In this document: piece after piece, positions 51,716 to 61,500 of the stretch | How positions within the stretch are numbered: position 1 is the stretch's first letter | How the letters are laid out: each line of letters starts with the position of its first letter | Source of the DNA: Crocinitomicaceae bacterium | Lineage (GTDB): Bacteria > Bacteroidota > Bacteroidia > Flavobacteriales_D > Crocinitomicaceae | Direction of reading: 5' to 3' | Assembly (NCBI GenBank): GCA_030727405.1 | Contig: JANRBR010000028.1 | Span: 90,549 to 154,548, forward strand | Length of the DNA stretch: 64,000 nucleotides | Made by a program: the position numbers and the translations under genes | The notes under the pieces: generated by a model | What the model saw: the letters and a program-made list of their open reading frames with translations, nothing else | Databases searched by the model: none | What the model was told of the DNA's origin: nothing

Positions 51716-54700
51716 TACCTAATTAACGTCACATATCCTCTTTTCACGAAGGTTTCATTTGTTTGTGTCGTGATTTCAATACGATATGAAAAAACGTCAT
51801 TGCTCGCATCCATCCCTGAATTGGATATTTTACCATTCCAACCTACCGTTGGGTCAGATGTTTCGAAAACGATTTGTCCCCAACGATCTATGATACTAAA
51901 TGTGTAATAGCTTGGATCAACATTGGAAACAACAGGTAAGAAAATGGGATTTAATCCTTCTGGGGTAAAGGCATTTGGAACAAAAATCAATGGATTATAG
52001 GGAATGCAGACATCGATTGAGCGACTTGTCTCACTAAAGTTATAGGAATTCAAACCTTCGACAGCTTCTATCCGGTAACAAACTTCTCCGTTATTACGCA
52101 AAGCGGATACGTCATCCGTAATGCTTGTTACATCACCTGGAACAATGGACATTGGCGTTGATTCGAACACGCCATAGGTATTGCGGTAAATATGGTATTC
52201 CATGACGCCACCATCAAAAAGCTCGTAAGGATTCCATTCAATGGAGTTTATCATGTTGTATTGATCTGCTATTCCCGTCGCAAAAATAGTTTTATTCACA
52301 TTGGCATATGAACCTGGATTGCCACAACTATCTGTGTAAATGGATCGGTATTCCCATGCTTGTAAGGTTAAATCAACATCTTCATCCGTAAATTGAGCTA
52401 CGTTTCCAAGCACCGGAGCGCGTCCAATTTCTTCCCAATTTCCGACGGTGTCTTTTCGTTCAAAAATGATTTCAGTAATTCCGACAGAGGCATCAACGTA
52501 ATCATACAAATCAACGAATTCACCATTGACAGTTGCCAATTTGAAATAATGAAAAGCAGGAGCGGATGGAGTAGGGATGGTGAAACAACAAGGATTTGAA
52601 AATGCTTCGTACCCATTCGCCAACTTCGCTTTGATGAAAATGCAATAGGATTGTCCACGAACAAGTTGTGCTAAGTAGCTCGTATCCGTAGACGTGCCTA
52701 AAAGTGTCCACGCATTGTTATTTTTTGACCATATTTCATAATTTACGACGTTGCTTCCTCCATACAGTGACCAAGATAAACGTGCCTGTTCAGCACACAT
52801 ATTAATGGTGTAAGTCGCTAAAATACTGGTATGAACAAGTGCTTTGGCAGAGGTTTGGAATGTAGGAGGATTGGCCACAGTGAAGCAGGAATCAAACGCA
52901 GCCACGGAATAAGAATAGGGTCCAGCTGAATTAACTAAATACTGATAATTTGTCGTTCCAATGCCATAAACGGTGTCCAGTTCATACAAGAATCCATTGG
53001 CATCAAAGGTATAAATCACATAACCGTAGGTATCATCTTGTGCATTCTGATTCCATTGAATGTTCATTAAATAGCTGCTTGTGTCAAATCCAACAGAATA
53101 AATCACGGGCATGTCAGGTGTAAACATGTCGCTTAGATTGTCACCAGGTCGGTTGGAATTGAAATTACACGAGCTTGTGGCTAAATTCACGCGGTAACGT
53201 ATGAACTCATTGCATAGATCGATGGTATCAATGTAACTGGTTTGGTTGTAGGGAACACTGTCCAAAAAGTTAAAAAAGTTCGTTGGATACTCCCGATAAA
53301 TGTAGAAGTATTCATTAAAGGTTGGAAGAGGTGTGCTTCTTGGCTTGTTCCAATTCAATACGGCTGTTCCGTTGTTTGGATTGTTTAAAGTCAGAAAAAT
53401 ATTGGAAATGGTGTCACTGTAACGCAACGTCCCACCATTGCATCCGGATTGAACAACCAGGTAGAATGCGTGATTGGTATAAATTGCTGGTACGATAAAG
53501 CTATTCTCGTTGATGTCTGTTTCACTTCCGATGAGGCCATTTTGAACCGAATAGATTTGGTAGGAAACGAAGGCGTTATTGTTGTTTGTGACCGGGTCCC
53601 AGAAAATAGTCAAGTCATTCGTGTTGGCAGTTTGGATGCAATTTATTTCGGGTGCATCAATGATTCCAGGATTTAAAACATGTATGGTCACAGTTGCATA
53701 GGAAACTTGCGGTACTTGACAATAATCATCTTGAACACGAAAAACAAAGTTATAGGTCATTTGATCCATCACATTTCCTTGCGCATCGGAAATATGATCA
53801 CAAGTTGTTTGCCAATTAAAATTGGTGCTTATGGCTCCGGTTCCAACAAGTGGAAATCCTGTATTAAGGCTTGCACAAGGGGCAATGCTACAACCTGTAT
53901 TCGAGGTAAAATTAGTCCCGTACATCGGTCCAGAACCAGTCATCGTGATGGTTTGTGGACTTCCATCTTGCAATAAATCTGGGTCACTTGCATTCAAGTT
54001 AAAGGAAATTAAATCCCCGGCATTTATCGTTGTTTCGAATGAATTCCCTGGAAATGGTGGGGTGATGATTGGTGGATTGTTTCCTCCTGAACAAGGAAGC
54101 ACCATCAATTGCATTTCACGTTCAACTTCTGCTATCAAAATTCCTTGACGGTATGATTTCACAAGTACCTTGACAACATAATTTCCAATATTCACACAAG
54201 TAAAGGCTAACTCACCGGAAATTGGGTTTAATGACGCTGGAATATTTGCGGGATTTAAACTTTGATTGGGTGTTGGGTTTGTGGCACTAAATCCTGTTTC
54301 GTATGGAACTGGAATAGGGTCAACCGGTGGATTGTAATTTGCTCCTTGAATGTTGTTGAATGGAATGCCAAAAGAAAACACCAACGAATCCAAGTTTGGA
54401 TCCATTGCGTTGCCGTTAAATACATAGGGAGTTCCTGCACAACTCACGAAATGTGGGTCTTGAAAAAACACCGGAGAATCGTCGGGAGAATCCAGGGAAA
54501 ATATTTTTGCAGCTAAAGTGATCCCGTAATTTGCTGGATTCATCAAATTGGAAACCGTATTGCTGCGAGAGAAATTTTCATAAGTAAAAATCCATCCTGC
54601 TGATGGAGGTGTCCCAGTCAAGGAAATAGCAGCACTTCGATAGATTACTTTTTCAACCGCACCAGCTCCATTTCCTCCGTTACTTCCTGAGCCACATAAA

Positions 54701-54981
54701 AGGGGACCAGGAGAACCTGCAACAGGCGAACAAGTAGGGGATATGTCCTCTCGAGACACAAAGGAAACTGTGATGGACGATAAGCTAGGATGATTCCAAA
54801 CCTTGATTTGTTCTGAAACAGGATTCACATCTGCTCCGTTGCAATCTCGGTAAAAAATTAATTCGAATTGATAATTGGTGCCCCCTAAGTTTTTGTAACT
54901 GATTTCACCACCCATGACATGGGAGGCAAAGGTATTTTGACAAATCAAAATAAACGAAAGCAGAAAAATAACTCTAAACAT
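51715..54981 (-). CDS. Large FN3-like secreted protein with T9SS type B (CHU_C) sorting domain
   Basis: The 1088-residue surface protein has a signal peptide (FRVIFLLSFILICQNTFAS) and an N-terminal HVMGGEISYKNLGGTNYQFE region typical of large gliding-associated surface proteins. At least three FN3-like repeats follow (starting near LTIFWDPVTN, AVLNWNKPRS and NIQWNQNAQDD). The C-terminal type B sorting domain has VPNAFTPEGLNP, YTFSIIDRWGQIVFET, and ends KRGYVTLIR. It is probably an adhesin or part of the gliding/attachment system. It begins alone and is followed by the GT9 gene with a TAATG overlap. Confidence 0.88.
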   Translation of the reverse strand: MFRVIFLLSFILICQNTFASHVMGGEISYKNLGGTNYQFELIFYRDCNGADVNPVSEQIKVWNHPSLSSITVSFVSREDISPTCSPVAGSPGPLLCGSGSNGGNGAGAVEKVIYRSAAISLTGTPPSAGWIFTYENFSRSNTVSNLMNPANYGITLAAKIFSLDSPDDSPVFFQDPHFVSCAGTPYVFNGNAMDPNLDSLVFSFGIPFNNIQGANYNPPVDPIPVPYETGFSATNPTPNQSLNPANIPASLNPISGELAFTCVNIGNYVVKVLVKSYRQGILIAEVEREMQLMVLPCSGGNNPPIITPPFPGNSFETTINAGDLISFNLNASDPDLLQDGSPQTITMTGSGPMYGTNFTSNTGCSIAPCASLNTGFPLVGTGAISTNFNWQTTCDHISDAQGNVMDQMTYNFVFRVQDDYCQVPQVSYATVTIHVLNPGIIDAPEINCIQTANTNDLTIFWDPVTNNNNAFVSYQIYSVQNGLIGSETDINENSFIVPAIYTNHAFYLVVQSGCNGGTLRYSDTISNIFLTLNNPNNGTAVLNWNKPRSTPLPTFNEYFYIYREYPTNFFNFLDSVPYNQTSYIDTIDLCNEFIRYRVNLATSSCNFNSNRPGDNLSDMFTPDMPVIYSVGFDTSSYLMNIQWNQNAQDDTYGYVIYTFDANGFLYELDTVYGIGTTNYQYLVNSAGPYSYSVAAFDSCFTVANPPTFQTSAKALVHTSILATYTINMCAEQARLSWSLYGGSNVVNYEIWSKNNNAWTLLGTSTDTSYLAQLVRGQSYCIFIKAKLANGYEAFSNPCCFTIPTPSAPAFHYFKLATVNGEFVDLYDYVDASVGITEIIFERKDTVGNWEEIGRAPVLGNVAQFTDEDVDLTLQAWEYRSIYTDSCGNPGSYANVNKTIFATGIADQYNMINSIEWNPYELFDGGVMEYHIYRNTYGVFESTPMSIVPGDVTSITDDVSALRNNGEVCYRIEAVEGLNSYNFSETSRSIDVCIPYNPLIFVPNAFTPEGLNPIFLPVVSNVDPSYYTFSIIDRWGQIVFETSDPTVGWNGKISNSGMDASNDVFSYRIEITTQTNETFVKRGYVTLIR

Positions 54982-55039
54982 CAGTAAAACAACGGTGAAA
55001 GGCCGTATTTATTATAACGAAAATTTGAAGAATAAGTTG

Positions 55040-56296
55040 CTAGCCTACACTAATAATCGACAAACTTTTCCAATCCAAGTGTTTACAAGCCATTTCGCGT
55101 ATATCTTCTGCCGTTATTTCTTGTACTTTTTGGATGTATTTGTTGTAAAATGAAATGTCCATTCCGTGTAATTCCACTCCCGAGAATAAATCCAGCATGG
55201 CGTATGGTCCATCGGCTGCTTTAAGCAATTGCCCGAGCAAATAACTTTTAACTAACTCCAACTCTTCGTTTGGCACCAATTCGGTTTGTAGTCGCTCGAT
55301 TTCATTTTTCACTTCTTGGATTGTTGCCTCTCGCACCTCTTTTGCTACCTCTGTCGCAATCATGAAATAACCAAAATGGGTATTTTCCATCATATAGGAA
55401 CCAATTCCGTAGGTATAACCTTTGTCCTCGCGGATGTTACTCATCAATCTGCTCCCGAAATAATCACCAAGAATGGTATTTAAAACAGAGAAAGGAATGA
55501 AGTCGGGATGGGTTTTATTGAACATGATTTTACCAATGCGAATAGCGGTCTGCAACGCATCTTTTTTATCTTCATGTACCATGTGTGATTTCATGGAAAA
55601 TTGGCCCTTTACCGGTTTAGCTTGAGTCCCCGCAAATGCTGCACAGGTGTTTTTCATTGCCTGCATATCGTCGTTTGATAAATTACCGACGAGGAATACT
55701 TTAGCGAGTCCGTTAAGGTAATTTTCTTGGTGAAATTGAATGAGGTCTGATCGCCGAATGGTTAAATAGTCACCTTGTGAAATAACCTGAGCATAGGGAG
55801 TTTCCTCGAATAATACTTGTTGAATTTTACGTTGGGCAAGTACATTCACTTTCTGAAGTTGAACCTTGAGTTTTTCTTGTCGCTCATTCGATAGTTCTTT
55901 GAGTTCCTTTTCAGGAAAAGCAGCATGCATGAAGGCTTCTTGAAAAATATCAAATGCTTGCAATAAATAGGAGTTCAGGGCGTAAATGGTTACAATCGCT
56001 TGTTCCTGAGATACGCTTACATCGTAATACGCACCAACGGCATCAAGGGCATGTTGGATTTGAACGGCTGTTTTTTTCTTCGTTCCAGCGATCAGTAATC
56101 CGGCAGTTAGGGATGCAACAATGGGGGTTTTAACTGTCGTTCCAGCATGGAAATGCAATTCTATTTTAGCTGTTTCGTTGGCAATATTCTTGGTCCAATA
56201 TAATGGTATACCTTTTTTAATTTCAACCACTTCAGGAACAGCGAATTCAATGGATTTGATCGGGGTGAGTTTTGGAGCAACTTGACGATTAAGCAT
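55040..56296 (-). CDS. M16 family peptidase, non-catalytic subunit
   Basis: The 418-residue protein has the M16 fold but no HxxEH zinc motif in its N-terminal half: the equivalent stretch is SLTAGLLIAGTKKKTAVQIQ. It keeps the C-terminal REDKGYTYGIGSYM R/Y pair that completes the active site of the partner. In bacterial and mitochondrial M16B proteases, one active and one inactive subunit form a heterodimer, and the catalytic subunit is the gene just upstream (8-base overlap). No signal peptide is evident, so it is probably cytoplasmic. Confidence 0.92.
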   Translation of the reverse strand: MLNRQVAPKLTPIKSIEFAVPEVVEIKKGIPLYWTKNIANETAKIELHFHAGTTVKTPIVASLTAGLLIAGTKKKTAVQIQHALDAVGAYYDVSVSQEQAIVTIYALNSYLLQAFDIFQEAFMHAAFPEKELKELSNERQEKLKVQLQKVNVLAQRKIQQVLFEETPYAQVISQGDYLTIRRSDLIQFHQENYLNGLAKVFLVGNLSNDDMQAMKNTCAAFAGTQAKPVKGQFSMKSHMVHEDKKDALQTAIRIGKIMFNKTHPDFIPFSVLNTILGDYFGSRLMSNIREDKGYTYGIGSYMMENTHFGYFMIATEVAKEVREATIQEVKNEIERLQTELVPNEELELVKSYLLGQLLKAADGPYAMLDLFSGVELHGMDISFYNKYIQKVQEITAEDIREMACKHLDWKSLSIISVG

Positions 56297-57533
56297 GTTT
56301 TTTCTTTTTTACTTTCAATAAAACGCCATTTTTCTTGGTGAACATTTGCTTGGCAAAAGTTCGGAGGTCTTCGGCCTGAATGGACTGATAAATTTCGTGT
56401 TCTTCGTTGATGCCATTCGCATCGCCCAGCAATTCAAAAAAGGATAAATTCATGGCGCGGTTGAGTAGCCCTTGATCTTGAAATGCGCGCGCAGTTCGCA
56501 GCTTGATTTTTATTTGATCCAGTTCCTTTTTAGTAATCAATGTGGAGCAATAATGATCAATGATTTTCCAAATTTCTTTGTCTAATTCGCTGAACGTTTT
56601 TCCTTCATTTAATTTCCCCGTGATGATAAACAATCCTTCGTCTATTGACCCTGTTATATAGGCATTGATCTCAGAAACGAGTTTTTGTTTTTTGATCAAA
56701 TCAACGTACATTTTCGATACCTTTTCTCTACCCATAATGTCGCTCAATAAATCCGCAAAATAATATCCCGGGTGCTTTCTCTCTGGCATTTTAAACGCAT
56801 AGTAAAAAGCATCGGCAGGAACATTTCGAACAATGGTTTTCGACTTAAATCGATCTTGAGCCGGTTCTAAGGGCAGAATGCGTGATGTTTTCTTCGCTTT
56901 TGGAATGGACCCAAAAAAATGATCGACGCGTTCTTTTACGTAATCCAACTCAAAGTTTCCAATGACACACAAAATGCAATTGGACGGATGGTAATGTTTT
57001 TTGAAAAAGGCTTTCACATCGCTCATTTTTGCATCCTCAATGTGCTTGATCTCTTTACCGATGGTCGCCCATTTATACGGGTGTTTTGAATATGCCAAAG
57101 GACGCAATTCCAACCAAACGTCGCCATATGGTTGGTTTAAATACCGCTGTTTGAATTCTTCAATAACCACGTTGCGTTGAACTTCCAAACTTTTATCGGT
57201 GAATGCGAGGGACAGCATCCGGTCACTTTCTAACCATAGAGCAGTATCCAAGTTGTGGGCTGGCAGCACATCATAATAATTTGTAATGTCGTTGCTCGTA
57301 AAGGCATTGCTTTCTCCTCCTGCTGCTTGTAATGGTCCATCGAAGTCTGGGATATTTACCGATCCACCAAACATCAAATGTTCAAATAAATGGGCAAATC
57401 CTGTTTTTTCCTCGCTTTCATCACGCGCACCAACGTCGTACAATAAATTGACTACTGCCATTGGCGTGGATGCTTCCTTATGGAAAAGTACCGTTAAGCC
57501 ATTTTCCAATTTAAATCGTTCAAAATGAATCAT
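56289..57533 (-). CDS. M16 family zinc metallopeptidase, catalytic subunit
   Basis: The 414-residue catalytic subunit has the inverted zinc motif HLFEH in FAHLFEHLMFGGS (about 46-58) and a downstream acidic ligand region near EEFKQRYLNQPYG. It pairs with the following inactive subunit (8-base overlap). Members degrade peptides such as transit peptides and small secreted products. It has no signal peptide. It overlaps the upstream FMN-enzyme gene by 4 bases, making a three-gene operon. Confidence 0.94.
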   Translation of the reverse strand: MIHFERFKLENGLTVLFHKEASTPMAVVNLLYDVGARDESEEKTGFAHLFEHLMFGGSVNIPDFDGPLQAAGGESNAFTSNDITNYYDVLPAHNLDTALWLESDRMLSLAFTDKSLEVQRNVVIEEFKQRYLNQPYGDVWLELRPLAYSKHPYKWATIGKEIKHIEDAKMSDVKAFFKKHYHPSNCILCVIGNFELDYVKERVDHFFGSIPKAKKTSRILPLEPAQDRFKSKTIVRNVPADAFYYAFKMPERKHPGYYFADLLSDIMGREKVSKMYVDLIKKQKLVSEINAYITGSIDEGLFIITGKLNEGKTFSELDKEIWKIIDHYCSTLITKKELDQIKIKLRTARAFQDQGLLNRAMNLSFFELLGDANGINEEHEIYQSIQAEDLRTFAKQMFTKKNGVLLKVKKKKHA

Positions 57534-58483
57534 AAATAGTTCTTTTGTTCGTTCAGTACTTGATGAAATTCCCCCATCATTTCTTGAACTATTTCTCCCG
57601 CAGGCATTATTTTTTCAATGAGTCCAGCAATTTGGCCAATTTCTAATTCACCTTCGACCAAATCTCCTTCGAACATGCCTTTTTTAGCGCGTCCACGTCC
57701 GAGAATTTCGCTTAATTTATCTTTATCTGCTCCGGATTGATAGGCTGATTGAAGTTGAGTGTAAAATTCATTTTTCAATAAACGAACCGGTGTCAATTCC
57801 TTCAAGGTCAACATTGTGTCACCTTCTTCACTAGCGAGGATGTACTGTTTAAAGTTTTCATGCGCACTACTTTCGGTAGAGGTCACGAAGCGGCTTCCTA
57901 CTTGAACAGCGTCTGCGCCAAGGTTCATCGCAGCCAACATTCCTCGTCCAGTGCCAATTCCACCTGCGGCGATAAGTGGAATCTTTATTGCAGCTTTCAC
58001 CATTGGAATCAAACAAAAGGTGGTCGTTTCATCGCGTCCGTTGTGTCCACCTGCTTCGAATCCTTCTGCAACGATGGCATCAACTCCAGCTTCTTCTGCT
58101 TTTCGGGCAAATTTCACACTTGAAACCACATGCACCACTTTGATTCCGTTTTCTTGAAGCAGTTTTGTCCAAGTTTTGGGATTTCCAGCCGAAGTGAAAA
58201 CAATTGGAACTTTATGTTTGATGATGGTTTGAATGTGCTTATCAATATCTGGGTAGAGCATTGGGAGATTCACTGCGAAGGGTTTATTCGTCGCTTGTTT
58301 ACATTTGATGAGCTGTTCTTCCAAAATTTCAGGATACATCGACCCTGATCCAATAATCCCTAGTCCACCAGCATTGGATACGGCCGCGGCTAATTCCCAT
58401 CCCGAACACCAAATCATTCCGGCTTGAATTAATGGGTATTGAATATTGAATAGTTGGCAAATACGGTTGTGTGATTCTGACAT
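57530..58483 (-). CDS. Nitronate monooxygenase / FabK-like FMN enzyme
   Basis: The 317-residue TIM-barrel flavoenzyme of the 2-nitropropane dioxygenase family has YPLIQAGMIWCSGWELAAAV at the N-terminus, AEGFEAGGHNGRDETTTF in the middle (FMN phosphate and catalytic-His region) and AAGGIGTGRGMLAAMNLGADAVQVG. Members act either as nitronate monooxygenases or, in some bacteria, as FabK-type enoyl-ACP reductases. The Cys/His at the active site and the absence of a fatty-acid-synthesis context leave the choice open. It is the first gene of a three-gene operon with the M16 pair. Confidence 0.85.
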   Translation of the reverse strand: MSESHNRICQLFNIQYPLIQAGMIWCSGWELAAAVSNAGGLGIIGSGSMYPEILEEQLIKCKQATNKPFAVNLPMLYPDIDKHIQTIIKHKVPIVFTSAGNPKTWTKLLQENGIKVVHVVSSVKFARKAEEAGVDAIVAEGFEAGGHNGRDETTTFCLIPMVKAAIKIPLIAAGGIGTGRGMLAAMNLGADAVQVGSRFVTSTESSAHENFKQYILASEEGDTMLTLKELTPVRLLKNEFYTQLQSAYQSGADKDKLSEILGRGRAKKGMFEGDLVEGELEIGQIAGLIEKIMPAGEIVQEMMGEFHQVLNEQKNYL

Positions 58484-58569
58484 ATTTCCTGTTTGAAGGA
58501 CGAATTTAAGGATTTCTCAAGGGATTCTTGCACCCTAATTTCAATCTGACATGAAATGATTAAATTAGC

Positions 58570-61500
58570 GTGAAAATAGTCGTTTTGAAATTTGGGTACT
58601 TCTTTGTTCTTTTCTTGTTCGCCTCACTTATTCAAGTGTCGGCACAGGATGCTCCTATAGAAACTCCCCACAATGAAATTCAATTCATTGAAAACAAGGG
58701 ACAGTGGCCTTCTATGGTGCATTTCCAATCTTCCGTTTCTGGCGGGAAATTGTGGATAGGAGATAGTTCCATCTTGTTTCAATTGCAAGATTTTTCTGAC
58801 TTACACAAAGCGCATTTTGAGTTAAAAAACATAGAAAATCCGAATCTGAAAACGGCGCTTATTCAACAAAAGTTTTTAGGGTCCAAACCGGATAAATTCC
58901 GCTCGTTAGAAGGACGTTCAACACATTATTACAATTACTTTCTTGGGAATGATTCTACAAAATGGACAAGAGATGTGCACACATATAACAAAGTGGAATA
59001 CCAACATTATTATTCGAATATTCATTTGCTTTGGGAAAGCGATAAAAATGCATTGAAGTATACTTTCTTTGTTGAACCTGGTGCAAATCCTAATGAAATT
59101 CGCTGGAGTTATTCGGGGGAATATTCTTCCATCCGCATGCGCGATGGTCGGTTGATCTTGAAAACATCGATTGGTGAAATCATTGAACAGCGTCCAATTG
59201 CATACCAACTGATTGATGGAAAAAAAGTGGCCATTTCTTGTTCATTTCGAGAGCGAGGTGGCATTTACAGCTATGAATTAGGAACGTATAACGATGAATT
59301 TCCATTGGTCATAGACCCAGTGCTCATTTTTGCTACCTATAACGGATCTATTTCGGATAATTTCGGAATGACAGCCACTTATGGCAATGATGGTTCCGCT
59401 TATTCAGCTGGAATGATTTACGGGAATAATTTCCCCATCCCCAATTTAAATTCATTTGATTTAACGCCAAATTTTACATCGGTAGCTGGAAATTATGGGA
59501 TAACGGATGTTTTTGTAACGAAATACAATGCCAATGGCACGAACATGCTGTGGTCAGCATTTTTAGGCGGTGGCGACATGACACAAGGCACGGAAACAGC
59601 GCATAGTTTAATCTGTGATTCACTCAATAATATTTATGTTTTTGGTGCTACGTCGAGCACGAATTTCCCTACCACCCCTGGAGCATTACAAACAACCCAC
59701 GGAGGAGGAACCCCTGGCGCCAATTTCCTATACAACGGGGTATATTTCTCTGGTCAAGGAACGGACATTTATATTTCTAAAATTTCAGCTAACGGACAAA
59801 ATTTATTGGCCTCAACGTATGTTGGTGGATCGGATAACGATGGGGTAAATTACCGCACCACGGCATTACCTTACAATGCAGCTTCTGCTTATGATTCGCT
59901 AACAACGAATTATGGGGATCAATTTAGAGGTGAAATCATGTTGGATTCCCTTCATAACGTGTATATTGCCAGTTGCTCAAGGTCAAGTAATTTTCCAACC
60001 TTAAATGCGTTTCAACCGAACAAGTCCGCAGGACAAGACGGGGTCATATTTAAACTCAATGCTTCGTTTTCCTCCTTGCAATTTTCTTCCTTTTATGGAG
60101 GAACTAATTCGGACGCATGCTATTCGGTCAAACTGGATACATTGGGAGCGATTGTCTTTGCCGGTGGAACTTGCTCTTCGAATTTACCTGGCACAAGTGG
60201 GGCCTATCAAAGTACTTTTCAGGGTGGAAAAACAGATGGATTCGTTGTGAAATTGTTGCCATCAGGAACCTCCATTCAAAAAGCGAGTTATGTAGGTGCG
60301 CCCAACTACGATCAAGTATTCTTTGTCGAAATCGACCGCTTAAATCAAATATTTCTTTTGGGTCAATCGGTAGGTGGAACGTTTCCTGTCAACAATGCAC
60401 CTTATTCCAATCCAGGAAGTAGCCAGTTCATTCTTAAATTGAATCCAAACTTAACCACAAATCTTGCCTCCACGGTGATTGGAAATGGCAGTCCGTCAAT
60501 CAACATTTCACCAGCCGCTTTTCTAGTTGACATCTGCGGGAATATGTATGTTTCTGGTTGGGGAGCAAATATTTTACAGTCACAACCCATTAGTGGAATG
60601 CCGATTTCACCCAATGCATTTCAAGCCACAACAACTGGATTCGATTTTTACTTAATGGTGGTTCAAAACGATTTTTCCGGATTGCTCTATGGTTCCTATT
60701 TGGGGGGTGCCTTAGCCCAAGAACATGTGGATGGAGGCACGTCGAGATTTGATAAAAATGGTGTCGTTTACCAATCGGTTTGTGGTGGATGTGGTGCACA
60801 CAGTGATTTCCCAACCTCTCCTGGTGCTTGGTCATCAAGCAACAATTCTTCAAATTGCAACAACTTGGTATTTAAATTTGATTTCCAATTGATCCCATCG
60901 GCGTCTTTTACGACGAACAATGTAGCTGGGTGTGCAGATTTAACGGTTAATTTTCAGAATACATCTACACAATTAGACGCGTATTTGTGGGATTTTGGGA
61001 ATGGGGATACGACAAGTGTGATTTTTAATCCTACAATTACATTCACGCAGGCTGGAACATATGATGTAAACTTGTATGTAACGGATAGTGTTTGTTTGTT
61101 AACCGATACAGCAAATATTCAAGTACTTGTTTTGGATTCCATTCAACTCAATGTTTTGGACACAATTAGCTTGTGTAGCGCGAATCCTTTCGAGTTAATT
61201 GCTTTTCATAATGGAACAGGATCCCAATTTATTTGGTCCCAATCTGCAGGTTTAACAAATCCTTTAAATAACCCAAACGATTCTACCATCTTTGTGTCCA
61301 CTCCTGGTTGGTATTTCATTCAAGTCAGCAACCCATATTGTTCAGCTATAGACAGTGTATACTTGGAATTTAATGTTCCCGTTGAGGCAAACTTCAGCAT
61401 ACAGGATTCTCTAGGCTGTGCACCATTCACCGTAACTTTTAACAACAGTTCGTCGTTCACATCTGACTTTTTATGGGATTTCGGTAACGGAACAATAGAC

